This document shows, piece by piece, positions 8,701 through 16,676 of a stretch of 64,000 bases of DNA. This DNA comes from Gulosibacter sediminis (GTDB lineage Bacteria; Actinomycetota; Actinomycetes; Actinomycetales; Microbacteriaceae). How positions within the stretch are numbered: the first letter of the stretch is position 1; the number at the start of each line of letters is the position of its first letter. The stretch covers positions 310,001-374,000 of the forward strand of contig NZ_CP097160.1 of assembly GCF_023370115.1 (NCBI RefSeq), read 5' to 3'. The position numbers and the translations under genes were made by a program. The notes beneath the pieces are model-generated. The model did no database searches. It was not told where the DNA came from and was given only the letters and a program-made list of their open reading frames with translations.

Positions 8701-10422
8701 CTACGGAGTAGCCGAAGCGGTCGCCGTCGGGCCGTCGCCGTCGGCGTGCGACGCCGCGTCGTCGAACGTGAGCACGGTCGTGGTGCCAGGCGTGCTCGCG
8801 ACCGTGAGCGGCGCATCCGCGGTCAGGGTCGCACCCGCGAGCTCGGCCTGCACCGGCGCCATCGCGGGCAGCGTGCTCTCGGTCGAGTCGAGGGAATCGC
8901 TCGCGAGCTGGGAACCGGAGTCGGGCGTCCACGCGGCCGGCGCATCCGCCCCCAAGCCCTCGGGCGCGTGCAACGAAACTGGCGCGAGCGCATCCGTCGC
9001 CGAGGGGTCGCGCATGTCGACGATGACGTACGTGAGCGAGCCGTCGTCGCCGTAGACGGCGTGCACCATCACTCTGCCGTCGCCGCTCACGGAGGGCGTG
9101 AGCACCTGCCCGTCAGGCACCCAGCTCAGCAGCATGAGCGCGAGGAAGTTCGAGCGTCCCTCGATCACTTCACCCGGTTCGTCGACCGTGCCGCTCGCGC
9201 AGACCGGGCTCATCGGGGCGCCGCCATCGCACGCCCCGAGCATCGAGTGAAACGCGATGCGCTCGGCGCCGATCTCGGCGGCGGTGAGCACGTAGTCGCT
9301 CGTCCAGAGGGCCTGGGCGTGCGTGCGCGAGGTCTCGTTGCCGCCCGAGCACGAGGTCGGCCCCGTCTCTTCGACCCAGAACGGCAGCCCGGCGTCGTCG
9401 GCGACGCCCTTGCCGAGGCTGAGGATCTTGTGCGCGCTCTCGCGCAGCGCGGGCGAGGTGAGGTTCTCGATGGTCGTGGTCGACGACCGGTTGCTCGTCG
9501 CGTCGCAGCGCCACAGCGGGTACCAGTGCATCGTCACCGCGGTCTTGTTCGGCAGATCCGACTCGGTGTAGGCGCGCAGCCAGGTCGTGTCGTAGGCGCC
9601 CGGGCCGGCGTAGTTCGTGCCCGGCGTCTCGGCGTCGATCGCGTCGGAGTGCTCGACCAGCGCATCCTGGTAGGCGTCGGTGTCCCAGTCGTCGCCGCGC
9701 ACCGCGAGGTCGGGTTGCGCCTCGGGGGAGTAGCCATTCGGCTCGTTGCCGATCGTGATCGCGAGCAGGTGGTCGCCGAACGCGGCCGTCGCGTACTTCA
9801 CCATGTCGGCGGCGCGCTCGGGGTCGTTGTGGCCGAGGTCGACGACGAGCGTGACGTCGGCATCAACCGCCTCGACGACCGCCGCGACGCGCTCGAGGTC
9901 GGCCGGAGTGACCGTCGCCTCGGCCCACTCGGGCGCGGGTTCGTCGGTGCTCGTCCACCACATCCGCCGGTCAACCTTGTTGCCGCCGAAGCGCAGCACG
10001 GGGTTGCCGAGCGCGGCGAGGGTCGTCGTGAGGTTCGAGTTGTCGCTGTTCCAGGCCGGATTTGCGAGCTCGGTCGCCTCGAAGCTGAGGCCGAAGGTGC
10101 CGCCCCAGGCGGTCGCGTCGTCGGCGAGCGCGAAGTTCGCGGTGATCGGCTCGGCCGAGAGCCCAGATGCGTCGGGCAATGCGAATGTGCCGGGGTTCGG
10201 GTCGTAGCCCGGAACGATGAGCTGCTCGGCGATGTTCTGCGTCGGGGTTGGGGTCGCGGCGTCGGATGCGGTGCCCGAGTCGGTCGGGCCGGTCTCGGTC
10301 GCGTCGTGGGGCGCGAAGACGATGGCTGCGATGAGCACGACGATGGCGACGGATGCGCCGGCGATGATCCAGGCGAGTCTCGGAGACCGGCGAGCAGGGG
10401 CGTTCGTGCGGTCGGAGGTCAT
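8701..10422 (-). CDS. Membrane-anchored GH79-like glycoside hydrolase
   Basis: The product has 573 residues. One N-terminal transmembrane helix (about 15-38, LAWIIAGASVAIVVLIAAIVF) is followed by a Thr/Ser/Asp linker and a TIM barrel. GNEPNGYSPEA carries the likely acid/base Glu and WVEETGPTSCSGG the likely nucleophile. A C-terminal beta domain follows (VMVHAVYGDDGSLTYVIVD). This layout is that of family GH79 (heparanase and beta-glucuronidase relatives), so it may cleave uronic-acid-containing glycans outside the cell. The family call rests on motifs only. I took ATG 10422 just before the basic segment and TM; the frame stays open to 10653, and ATG 10473 is an alternative. Confidence 0.75.
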   Translation of the reverse strand: MTSDRTNAPARRSPRLAWIIAGASVAIVVLIAAIVFAPHDATETGPTDSGTASDAATPTPTQNIAEQLIVPGYDPNPGTFALPDASGLSAEPITANFALADDATAWGGTFGLSFEATELANPAWNSDNSNLTTTLAALGNPVLRFGGNKVDRRMWWTSTDEPAPEWAEATVTPADLERVAAVVEAVDADVTLVVDLGHNDPERAADMVKYATAAFGDHLLAITIGNEPNGYSPEAQPDLAVRGDDWDTDAYQDALVEHSDAIDAETPGTNYAGPGAYDTTWLRAYTESDLPNKTAVTMHWYPLWRCDATSNRSSTTTIENLTSPALRESAHKILSLGKGVADDAGLPFWVEETGPTSCSGGNETSRTHAQALWTSDYVLTAAEIGAERIAFHSMLGACDGGAPMSPVCASGTVDEPGEVIEGRSNFLALMLLSWVPDGQVLTPSVSGDGRVMVHAVYGDDGSLTYVIVDMRDPSATDALAPVSLHAPEGLGADAPAAWTPDSGSQLASDSLDSTESTLPAMAPVQAELAGATLTADAPLTVASTPGTTTVLTFDDAASHADGDGPTATASATP

Positions 10423-10679
10423 CGAGTCGTCGTCATCCTTCGCGGTCGTGCGCGGGCGGTGGCCTGGTGGCATCGTACCGAGGCGTGGTTTCGCGGGCGT
10501 GGGGTGGGGCTGCTGGTGGGGCGGGCGGGGTCGCGGGCTCGGCGGTGACCTCAGTAGAGCCGAGGGGCCCGCCGAGCCCGCGACATCCGCGCCCGCCAGA
10601 CCACCACATCCGGCCCTCGCCAAAACTCGGCAAAACATAAGTTGCGCGAGCACTGAGAAATGTGCTTAAAATAGACGCT
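10423..10679. other. Intergenic region with a likely tRNA promoter
   Basis: No convincing gene is present. Just before the tRNA, TTGCGC (10642-10647) and TAAAAT (10667-10672) form a plausible -35/-10 pair, though the 19-bp spacing is long. Confidence 0.4.
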
Positions 10680-10769
10680 GGTGACGTGTCCGAGCGGCCG
10701 AAGGTGCAACACTCGAAATGTTGTGTGGGGGCGACTCCACCGTGGGTTCAAATCCCACCGTCACCGCCA
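10680..10769 (+). tRNA. tRNA-Ser(CGA)
   Basis: The acceptor arm GGTGACG (10680-10686) pairs with CGTCACC (10759-10765), followed by discriminator G and an encoded CCA. The anticodon stem CAACA/TGTTG encloses loop CTCGAAA with anticodon CGA at 10714-10716, reading UCG serine codons. The long variable arm GTGGGGGCGACTCCAC and the T-loop GTTCAAAT are as expected for tRNA-Ser. Confidence 0.97.
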
Positions 10770-10774
10770 GGTTG

Positions 10775-10819
10775 AAGGCCCCGAGTTCTCAGCGAAACGC
10801 TGAGGAGTCGGGGCCTTTG
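10775..10819 (+). terminator. Terminator of tRNA-Ser
   Basis: AAGGCCCCGA pairs with TCGGGGCCTT, and an inner CTCAGCG-AAA-CGCTGAG stem caps the hairpin. It ends in TTTGT. Confidence 0.85.
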
Positions 10820-11111
10820 TCATGCGGTGACCGGTGCCGCCGTCGCCTGAATCGTGGGTGGGCCGCCCGGGTGCGACTGGCACCGCCAGCCGCCACTGGC
10901 ACTGCCAGCGACACATGGCGCCGTCCTGATCGCGCCAGTTGATTGCAGCAGCGCCAGTCGCGGGTCGTGAGGTGCGCGGACAGCGGTCTCGCCGGTCCAA
11001 GGCTGGGCAATTGGTCGTTCCGTGGTTCTGAAGTACGTCGAGTCAGTGTCTGAGTACCCGGTAAGGCAGTCTTCGTAAAATCGGCGAAATTTCGATCGTT
11101 AGGGAGGCGTC
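10820..11111. repeat. CTGGC/GCCAG-rich intergenic segment
   Basis: No gene is seen here. From 10873 to 10960 the motifs CTGGC and GCCAG recur in CACTGGCAC and GCGCCAG contexts. GCGACTGGC (10873-10881) is an exact inverted match of GCCAGTCGC (10952-10960). The stretch GCGCCAGTTGATTGCAGCAGCG near 10932 has a similar counterpart on the far side of the next gene (about 11690-11712). Confidence 0.55.
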
Positions 11112-11597
11112 ATGGGTACGCAGGACGAATTGAGCAGGGAGCAGGTTCTCGAGATCATGCGAGGCGAGCAGATCCTTATGCTCTCCACCGCAACGAAGGA
11201 AGGCAAGATCGTCGCGCATCCGATGACAGCGCAGGCGATTGACGACGACGCAGTTGCCTGGTTCTTCATCGGGCTACAGGGCGATCAAGCCGATGCAATC
11301 CGCGAGAACCCGCAGGTGAACCTCGCCTTCGCGGACACGGGGTCGTGGCTCTCGGTCTCGGGCACGGCCAACTTCGTGGACGACCGAGCCAAGGTCGAGG
11401 AACTCTGGGACGGCCAGGTCGCCGCGTACTTCGACGGGGGCAAGGACGACCCCAACCTCGGGCTGCTCAAGGTTGTGCCCGAGTCGGCCCAGTTCTGGGG
11501 AGTCGAGGGCAACAAGGTCATCGCGGCGGTAAAGATCCTGGCCGCCAAGATCCGGGGCTCCGACGGCCCCGGCACTTCGGCGACCACCGAGTTGTAG
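11112..11597 (+). CDS. Pyridoxamine 5'-phosphate oxidase-fold protein (general stress protein 26-like)
   Basis: The protein has 161 residues with a split-barrel flavin-binding fold: LMLSTATKEGKIVAHPMTAQAI, AVAWFFIG, NPQVNLAFADTGSWLSVSGTANFVDD and FWGVEGNKVI match the GSP26/PPOX-like family. Members bind FMN or F420 and reduce small molecules; the substrate here is unknown. A GGGAGG sequence sits just upstream of ATG 11112. It is monocistronic, with its own strong terminator. CTGGC-type repeats flank it on both sides. Confidence 0.9.
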   Translation: MGTQDELSREQVLEIMRGEQILMLSTATKEGKIVAHPMTAQAIDDDAVAWFFIGLQGDQADAIRENPQVNLAFADTGSWLSVSGTANFVDDRAKVEELWDGQVAAYFDGGKDDPNLGLLKVVPESAQFWGVEGNKVIAAVKILAAKIRGSDGPGTSATTEL

Positions 11598-11601
11598 CAG
11601 C

Positions 11602-11640
11602 GACCCCGCCCGCCCGGGAACCCCGGGCGGGCGGGGTCTT
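11602..11640 (+). terminator. Strong terminator after the PPOX-fold gene
   Basis: A perfect 17-bp stem (11602-11618 with 11622-11638) around the loop AAC, ending in TCTT. Confidence 0.9.
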
Positions 11641-11766
11641 GAACAGAGACACCAGCGGCGCCTCAAGCGACCACTGTTGCTGTCATAACGGCGCCAGTTA
11701 TTGGCTGCAGCGTCAATTGTCAGCGCACGAGCGAAGCAGGCTTGCCAGCGCAGTGCTGGCCGCCGT

Positions 11767-12000
11767 TCACGCCCCGGCGCGCACCCGCACCCCGTGTCCC
11801 CCGAGTTCGACGACGTCGCCGTCGTGCAGCTGTCGGCCGCGGCGCGTCTCGCCCTCGCCGTTCACCCGCACGTGGCCTTCGCCGATGACCTCTTTCGCGT
11901 CGCCGCCCGTGTCGAGCAGCCCCGAGAACTTGAGGAATTGCCCGAGACGAATCATGTCGCCTTCGATCTGGACATCGTCGATCGGGTCGCTGCTGCTCAT
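11767..12000 (-). CDS. Small S4-domain RNA-binding protein
   Basis: The protein has 77 residues and is almost entirely an S4 fold: IRLGQFLKFSGLLDTGGDAKEVIGEGHVRVNGE, then LHDGDVVELGG. It belongs to the YbcJ/RlbA-type stand-alone S4 proteins, which bind structured RNA. The ATG at 12000 has TAGCAT 6 nt upstream on the minus strand, so the mRNA is probably leaderless. It is divergent from the MetE-like gene at 12108. Confidence 0.9.
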   Translation of the reverse strand: MSSSDPIDDVQIEGDMIRLGQFLKFSGLLDTGGDAKEVIGEGHVRVNGEGETRRGRQLHDGDVVELGGHGVRVRAGA

Positions 12001-12006
12001 GCCCTC

Positions 12007-12012
12007 ATGCTA
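12007..12012 (-). promoter_or_regulatory. Leaderless-type -10 box for the S4 gene
   Basis: TAGCAT on the minus strand, 6 nt before the ATG at 12000. Confidence 0.45.
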
Positions 12013-12107
12013 GCGACCGGGCGCGGCCCCACCCCAATCGCCGTGCAACGTCGCACGGCGTCACAATCCGCAGAAATATCGGGGTACTTCGATACTTTTT
12101 GAGCACT

Positions 12108-13316
12108 ATGACGAAAATCGAAACCACCACTGCTGGAAGCCTGCCCCGCACGCAGGCGCTCATCGACGCCAACTCGGCGCGCACCGTCGCTGACGACGGC
12201 TTCACACTGCAGTCGACGCCCGAATACGACGCCCTCGTGACCGAGGCGGTGCGCGACGTCGTCGCACGCCAGCGTGAGCTCGGCATCACGCAGCCCGGCG
12301 ACGGTGAGTTCGGCAAGGCGATGTCGAGCCCGGTCGACTACGGCGCCTGGTGGACCTACTCGTTCCAGCGCAACAAGGGTCTCTCGCTCACCGGCGACAA
12401 CCCCTTCACGCAGGAGCCCGTGCGCTCGACGCCGGGCAACGTGCAGCTCACGTCGTTCCCCGACCGCCGCGACTGGACGATCTTCGCCGAGGCCTACGCC
12501 GACCCGAACAGCGGCATGGGCACGGGCAAGAACGCGACCGAGTGGCCGGCGACGACCGGCGAGATCGAGTATGTCGGCCAGGATGCGATTGCCAGCGACG
12601 TGCGCAACCTCAGCTCGGCCCTCGAGGCCGGCGAGCGCGGCTTCATCACCGCGATCGCGCCCGGCTCGGCCGCGCGCATCCAGAACGACTTCTACGCGAC
12701 CGAGCAGGAGCACATCGACGCCTGGATCCCCGCGCTCCACGAGGAGTACAAGGCCGTCACCGACGCCGGCCTCATCGTGCAGCTCGACGACCCGTCGCTC
12801 GCCGAGAACTGGGACCAGATCAACCCCGAACCGAGCGTTGAGGACTATCTCGCGTTCACGCAGATTCGCATCGACGCGATCAACGAGGCGATCAAGGGCC
12901 TGCCGAAGGAACTCGTGCGCCTGCACCTCTGCTGGGGCTCGTGGCACGGACCGCACACGACCGACATCGAGCTGAAGCACATCCTCAAGACCGTGCTCTC
13001 AGCGAACGTCGGCCAGGTGTCGTTCGAGGCCGCGAACGCGCGCCACGAGCACGAGTGGGAGATCTGGGAAGAGAACAAGGCCATCATCCCCGACGACCTC
13101 GTGCTCGTGCCAGGTGTCGTGAGCCACTCGACGAACCTCGTCGAGCATCCTGACCTCGTCGCGCAGCGCATCGCGCGCTTCGCGAAGATCGTCGGCCCCG
13201 AGCGCGTCATCGCGTCGACCGACTGCGGCCTCGGTGGCCGCATCCACCCGCAGATCGCCTGGGCGAAGCTCGATTCGCTCGGTGAGGGCGCGCGCCGCGC
13301 GGTCGCCCGCATCTAG
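12108..13316 (+). CDS. Cobalamin-independent methionine synthase-like (MetE C-terminal domain) protein
   Basis: The protein has 402 residues and corresponds only to the catalytic C-terminal barrel of MetE. Likely zinc ligands are His273 and Cys275 in RLHLCWGSWHGPH, an acidic residue near FEAAN (about 307) and Cys373 in STDCGLGGR. Stand-alone proteins of this family transfer methyl or alkyl groups to thiols; some use a corrinoid or small-molecule donor rather than folate. The acceptor is not known. ATG 12108 was chosen. TACTTT at 12093-12098 may be a -10 box giving a very short leader. A hairpin follows the stop. Confidence 0.88.
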   Translation: MTKIETTTAGSLPRTQALIDANSARTVADDGFTLQSTPEYDALVTEAVRDVVARQRELGITQPGDGEFGKAMSSPVDYGAWWTYSFQRNKGLSLTGDNPFTQEPVRSTPGNVQLTSFPDRRDWTIFAEAYADPNSGMGTGKNATEWPATTGEIEYVGQDAIASDVRNLSSALEAGERGFITAIAPGSAARIQNDFYATEQEHIDAWIPALHEEYKAVTDAGLIVQLDDPSLAENWDQINPEPSVEDYLAFTQIRIDAINEAIKGLPKELVRLHLCWGSWHGPHTTDIELKHILKTVLSANVGQVSFEAANARHEHEWEIWEENKAIIPDDLVLVPGVVSHSTNLVEHPDLVAQRIARFAKIVGPERVIASTDCGLGGRIHPQIAWAKLDSLGEGARRAVARI

Positions 13317-13327
13317 TCGCTTTCGCT

Positions 13328-13358
13328 GAGGGGCCCCGCCGCGTGCGGGGCCTCTTCG
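13328..13358 (+). terminator. Terminator after the MetE-like gene
   Basis: GGCCCCGC (13332-13339) pairs with GCGGGGCC (13345-13352), followed by TCTTC. Confidence 0.75.
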
Positions 13359-13477
13359 CGTTTTCTGTGGCGCGAGATGGGTGCCGCGGAGATGGCAGCG
13401 GCAGAAATGACGACCGTAGGAAACCGCATCGAACGTGGCTTGTGCACCGCCTTCACCACCCATACGCGCGGCCCGAC

Positions 13478-13822
13478 CTACGGCGTGACCGCCTGCGGCA
13501 GTACCGACAGCGCGATCACGACGAGGGCGACGACGCCGGCCCCGACCGTCCCGAGCAGCAGCGCCAACTGCAGCCAGGGCGCACGATTGAACACCGGCCG
13601 GCGCCCCGAGTGCCGGATGCTCGCGCCGAGATACAGCGCGGCCGCGGCGGCGATGCCGAGGTAGCCGAGCAGCGCGAGCACGTCCTCGCCCGCGCGGCCG
13701 AGCATGAGCCGTGACCAGAGCAGCGAGTAGATGCCGATCTCGAGTGCGGTGCGCTGCCACGCAAACCGCGTCTCGCTTCGCGGCAACGCGACGTCGTCGG
13801 GGTCGTACGAGTGCAGCGTCAT
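13478..13822 (-). CDS. DUF202 family inner-membrane protein
   Basis: The protein has 114 residues and three predicted membrane helices, beginning with the family motif RTRFAWQRTAL-like 'ETRFAWQRTALEIGIY'. Its ATG overlaps the TGA of the upstream YidH-like gene (ATGA, 13819-13822), so the two are translationally coupled and probably form a hetero-oligomeric membrane complex. The function of DUF202 proteins is not established. Confidence 0.88.
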   Translation of the reverse strand: MTLHSYDPDDVALPRSETRFAWQRTALEIGIYSLLWSRLMLGRAGEDVLALLGYLGIAAAAALYLGASIRHSGRRPVFNRAPWLQLALLLGTVGAGVVALVVIALSVLPQAVTP

Positions 13823-14181
13823 AGCAACATCGCCGCGACGAGCAAGGCGCCCGACACCGCGACCGAAATCGACAGGATCAGCCCGAGTGGCGTGCGCGGC
13901 AGCGGCTCGTCACGGCGCAGCGCGCGCTCGGTGCGCATCCACGAGAACCACGCGGCGACCGCGAGCACGATGCCGGTGAGCACGAGCGCGACGGCCGCGA
14001 GCATCCGCATCACCTCGTGCAGCTGCTGGCCAAGCAACTGCAGCGCGATGCCGCAGGCGATCAGCGCGATCGCGGTGCGCATCCACGCGAGAAAGGTGCG
14101 CTCGTTCGACAGCGTGAAGCGCGCATCCGGCTCCTCGCCCGCCGAATAGACCGACTTCGGAAAACGCGACTCAGCAGACAT
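13819..14181 (-). CDS. DUF202 family membrane protein (YidH-like)
   Basis: The protein has 120 residues. DARFTLSNERTFLAWMRTAIALIACGIAL is the diagnostic DUF202 N-terminal motif, followed by two more membrane helices. The open frame extends to 14388, but ATG 14181 directly precedes the conserved region and avoids overlap with the AraC gene on the same strand. It is the first gene of a two-gene operon with the smaller DUF202 protein. Confidence 0.9.
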   Translation of the reverse strand: MSAESRFPKSVYSAGEEPDARFTLSNERTFLAWMRTAIALIACGIALQLLGQQLHEVMRMLAAVALVLTGIVLAVAAWFSWMRTERALRRDEPLPRTPLGLILSISVAVSGALLVAAMLL

Positions 14182-14308
14182 GCCACTATTGTGCGCTGCG
14201 CGCGTCACGCCAGCCAACGCGTTGCGGTTCGCTCTATCGAAGCGCGATGTCGGCCCGAAAGTGGGCCCAAACGCAAGACCTATGCGCGCTGGGGCGTGGG
14301 AGGGCGGT

Positions 14309-14731
14309 TCACGATACGCGGTCGCGCCGAATCGGCCGCGACACCTGCCGTGCAAGGCAGTGCGGGATGCCCTCGGTCGCGTCCGCACGCTCGCGGGCGT
14401 AGCGGCTCGGCGACATGCCGACGAGTTCGGTGAAACGCGTGCTGAAGGTGCCGAGCGACGAGAACCCGACCTCGAAGCAGACCTCGGTGACGTTGAGGTC
14501 GCCGCGACGCAGCAGCGTCATGGCGCGCTCGACGCGGCGGGTCATGAGATAGGAGTACGGCGTCTCGCCGAACACGCGCTTGAACTCGCGCGCGAGGTGC
14601 CGGCCCGACATGTTCGCCCCGTGCGCGAGCGCATCGACGTTGAGCGGCCGCGCGTACTCGCGGTCGATGCGATCGCGGATGCGGCGCATGGCAACGAGGT
14701 CGCGCAGCTGCTGCGAATCAGAGCTGGCCAT
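14309..14731 (-). CDS. AraC family DNA-binding protein
   Basis: The 140-residue protein is essentially only the double helix-turn-helix domain: VDALAHGANMSGRHLAREFKRVFGETPYSYLMTRRVERAMTLLRRGDLNVTEVCFEVGFSSLGTFSTRFTELVGMSPS. No N-terminal ligand domain is present, so it may act constitutively or through oxidation or partner proteins. ATG 14731 was chosen; a longer frame starts at 14770. It lies 41 bp downstream of a VOC gene on the same strand. AraC-VOC pairs are common in actinobacteria. Confidence 0.9.
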   Translation of the reverse strand: MASSDSQQLRDLVAMRRIRDRIDREYARPLNVDALAHGANMSGRHLAREFKRVFGETPYSYLMTRRVERAMTLLRRGDLNVTEVCFEVGFSSLGTFSTRFTELVGMSPSRYARERADATEGIPHCLARQVSRPIRRDRVS

Positions 14732-14772
14732 GACGCGATTCTGCCACGGCCGCATCCACGGGGCGCACACGA

Positions 14773-15180
14773 CTACAGCTGGTTGATGCGCACGAGGTTG
14801 CCCGACGGGTCCCGGAATGCGCAGTCGCGCACGCCGTAGTCCTGGTCGGTCGGCTCCTGCACGACCTCGGCGCCAGCGGCCTCGAGCTGCTCGTAGAGGG
14901 CGTCGAGGTCTTCGGTCGCGAAGGTGATGGCGCCGTACGCGCCCTTCGCGATGACTGCGAGGATGGTCTCGCGCTCGGCGTCGGTGAGGCCCGGGTCGAT
15001 TGCCGGGGGAGTGAGCACGATCGAGGTTTCGGGCTGGTTCGTCGGACCGACGGTGATCCAGCGCATGTTTTCGTAGCCGACATCCTGGCGCACCTCGAAG
15101 CCGAGGGCGTCGCGGTAGAACTTCAGCGATGCCTCGGGGTCGGTGTGGGGCAGGAACGCGTAGTGAATGTTGATCTTCAT
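14773..15180 (-). CDS. VOC family protein (glyoxalase/bleomycin resistance fold)
   Basis: The protein has 135 residues: MKINIHYAFLPHTDPEASLKFYRDALGFEVR starts the first beta-alpha-beta-beta-beta unit, and GVRDCAFRDPSGNLVRINQL ends the second, with His, Glu-type and Asn positions of the metal site. No substrate can be assigned. ATG 15180 is fixed by TAGCGT exactly 7 nt upstream (leaderless). It precedes the AraC gene in what looks like one transcript. Confidence 0.9.
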   Translation of the reverse strand: MKINIHYAFLPHTDPEASLKFYRDALGFEVRQDVGYENMRWITVGPTNQPETSIVLTPPAIDPGLTDAERETILAVIAKGAYGAITFATEDLDALYEQLEAAGAEVVQEPTDQDYGVRDCAFRDPSGNLVRINQL

Positions 15181-15187
15181 GGCTGCA

Positions 15188-15193
15188 ACGCTA
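15188..15193 (-). promoter_or_regulatory. Leaderless-type -10 box for the VOC-AraC operon
   Basis: TAGCGT on the minus strand, exactly 7 nt before the ATG at 15180. Confidence 0.6.
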
Positions 15194-15324
15194 TGGCGCG
15201 GCGGGTGGGCGCGGCTTCTTGATTCCTGCCAAGTTCGGTGGTCGGCGGCAGACGGATGCGCGGCTCGTCGGATCGGTGATGAAACTGCAATCTTGTGCTC
15301 GGTTTGGGGCGGCGGATGCGGGGC

Positions 15325-15337
15325 TACTATGACGCGC
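15325..15337 (+). promoter_or_regulatory. Leaderless-type -10 box
   Basis: TACTAT (15325-15330) and a 7-nt spacer GACGCGC before ATG 15338. The same spacer recurs before ATG 15735. Confidence 0.6.
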
Positions 15338-15691
15338 ATGAGCGAAGTTCTGCAGCCGGTCGCGCCAGCGAGCGAGGCAGCCAAGCCGGCGCATGGCAAG
15401 GCCGTGGCCGCGATCGTGCTGGGCGCGGTGTCGTTGATTCCGCCCGTGTATTTCCTGGTCATCGGGCTGCTCCAGCAGCTGAACCCCGAGTCGCTCATCG
15501 GCTACTTAGGGCTGCTCACGATTCCGATGGCACCGGTCGGCGTGATCCTCGCCGGCGTCGGCATTTGGCTCGCGATCTGGGCGAAGCGGCAGGGTGCGAA
15601 GGCGAATGTCGGCCTCGCGCTGTGCATCCTCGGGGCCGTTGCCTGCCTCGTCGTGCTCGCCTACTTCCAGCCCTGGACGTGGTGGACGTAG
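15338..15691 (+). CDS. Small membrane protein, DUF4190-like
   Basis: The protein has 117 residues. A short polar N-terminus (MSEVLQPVAPASEAAKPAHGK) is followed by about three membrane helices and a WTWWT end. It resembles DUF4190 small membrane proteins; no function is known. ATG 15338 is placed by the -10 box 7 nt upstream. The next gene is a shorter paralogue with the same N-terminus, spacer and promoter layout. Confidence 0.75.
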   Translation: MSEVLQPVAPASEAAKPAHGKAVAAIVLGAVSLIPPVYFLVIGLLQQLNPESLIGYLGLLTIPMAPVGVILAGVGIWLAIWAKRQGAKANVGLALCILGAVACLVVLAYFQPWTWWT

Positions 15692-15721
15692 TCGGAGCAT
15701 CCCGCCCTGCGGATGCGCGGC

Positions 15722-15734
15722 TAGGGTGACGCGC
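15722..15734 (+). promoter_or_regulatory. Leaderless-type -10 box
   Basis: TAGGGT (15722-15727), then GACGCGC and ATG 15735. The spacer is identical to that at 15331-15337. Confidence 0.6.
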
Positions 15735-15938
15735 ATGAGCGATGTTGGTCAGCAGAGCGAGGCGGAGCAGCCGGCAGCCTCGCCAGGGCGAATCAAGGCC
15801 GTGGCGGCGACCGTGCTCGGCGCGCTTTCGCTAGTGCCGCCCAGCTATTTCCTCATCGTCATGACGGTGTGCATGATCGGCCTCATCGCGTGCCTCGCAA
15901 ACTTTGCCATCTTCCAGCGGTGGCGCGTGTTCTTCTGA
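15735..15938 (+). CDS. Short membrane-protein paralogue of the preceding gene
   Basis: The protein has 67 residues. Its first 45 (MSDVGQQSEAEQPAASPGRIKAVAATVLGALSLVPPSYFLI) parallel the start of the 15338 product, and its end (CMIGLIACLANFAIFQRW) parallels LCILGAVACLVVLAYFQPW there. The middle helix region of about 45 residues is missing, so it looks like a tandem duplicate with an internal deletion. It keeps its own leaderless -10 box and may be functional. The frame is open upstream to 15594, but that stretch has no support. Confidence 0.65.
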   Translation: MSDVGQQSEAEQPAASPGRIKAVAATVLGALSLVPPSYFLIVMTVCMIGLIACLANFAIFQRWRVFF

Positions 15939-15986
15939 CCCCGCGGCCGCGGGAATGCTCGCGGCCCGCGGCGCGTTGCTACGGGC

Positions 15987-16676
15987 ATGACTTCGAACAC
16001 GCAGGCCACCCCCGAGCCGATCGCCATTGACATCTGGACCGATGTCGTCTGCCCGTGGTGCTACATCGGCGAATCGCGCCTCCACGACGCCCTCGAAGCT
16101 GAGGGCCTCAGCGATCGCTTCAAGATCGAGCTGCACGCCTTCGAGCTCGACCCGACGTCGCCCGTCGGCGACGGCAGCGAGACCAACGTCGACCACCTCG
16201 CCCGCCGCAAGGGCATGCCGCGCGAGCAGATCGAGCAGATGGAGCAGCAGATCCACGGCCTCGCCGACGAAATCGGACGCCCCTACGCGACCGAGCGCCC
16301 CATGGCGAACACGCGCCCGCTGCACCGCGTGCGCCAGGCGGTCATCGACAATGGCGGCGACGGCGACGCGTTCTTCCTTGACCTGCAGCGCCGCTACTTC
16401 GCCGGCGACGTGAACCCCTTCAACCAAGACGAGATCGTCGCGAGCGCCGAGCAGCAGGGCCTCGACGAGGCCCGCACCCGCGAGGTGCTCGCCGGCGACG
16501 ACTTCGACCAGGACGTCACCGACGAGGCCCGCCGCGCCCAGATGCTCGGCGCCCAGGGCGTGCCGTTCTTCCTCTTCAACCACAAGTACACGGCGCCGGG
16601 CGCGCTGCCGCTCGACACCTTCCGCCAGGTCGTGCGCTCACTCGTGGCCGAGCAGGATGCGCAGGCCGCGAAGTGA
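15987..16676 (+). CDS. DsbA family oxidoreductase, FrnE-like
   Basis: The protein has 229 residues. The thioredoxin-type active site is C22-P-W-C25 in DIWTDVVCPWCYIGESRL. A helical insertion and the cis-Pro loop GVPFFLFN (about 190) complete the FrnE/2-hydroxychromene-2-carboxylate isomerase-like fold. There is no signal peptide, so it acts in the cytoplasm as a disulfide oxidoreductase or isomerase. Its TGA overlaps the GTG of a 71-residue protein ending in two cysteines (GTGA, 16673-16676), so the two are translationally coupled. Confidence 0.93.
   Translation: MTSNTQATPEPIAIDIWTDVVCPWCYIGESRLHDALEAEGLSDRFKIELHAFELDPTSPVGDGSETNVDHLARRKGMPREQIEQMEQQIHGLADEIGRPYATERPMANTRPLHRVRQAVIDNGGDGDAFFLDLQRRYFAGDVNPFNQDEIVASAEQQGLDEARTREVLAGDDFDQDVTDEARRAQMLGAQGVPFFLFNHKYTAPGALPLDTFRQVVRSLVAEQDAQAAK

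Noticed and set aside
8519-8932. N-terminal extension of RadA
   Set aside because: The extension would translate the type A hairpin and antisense of the glycosidase gene; the RadA zinc finger begins right after ATG 8518.
10680-11640. Integrated element at the tRNA-Ser gene
   Set aside because: No integrase and no copy of the tRNA 3' end were seen nearby; only weak flanking repeats remain, which are reported separately at low interest.
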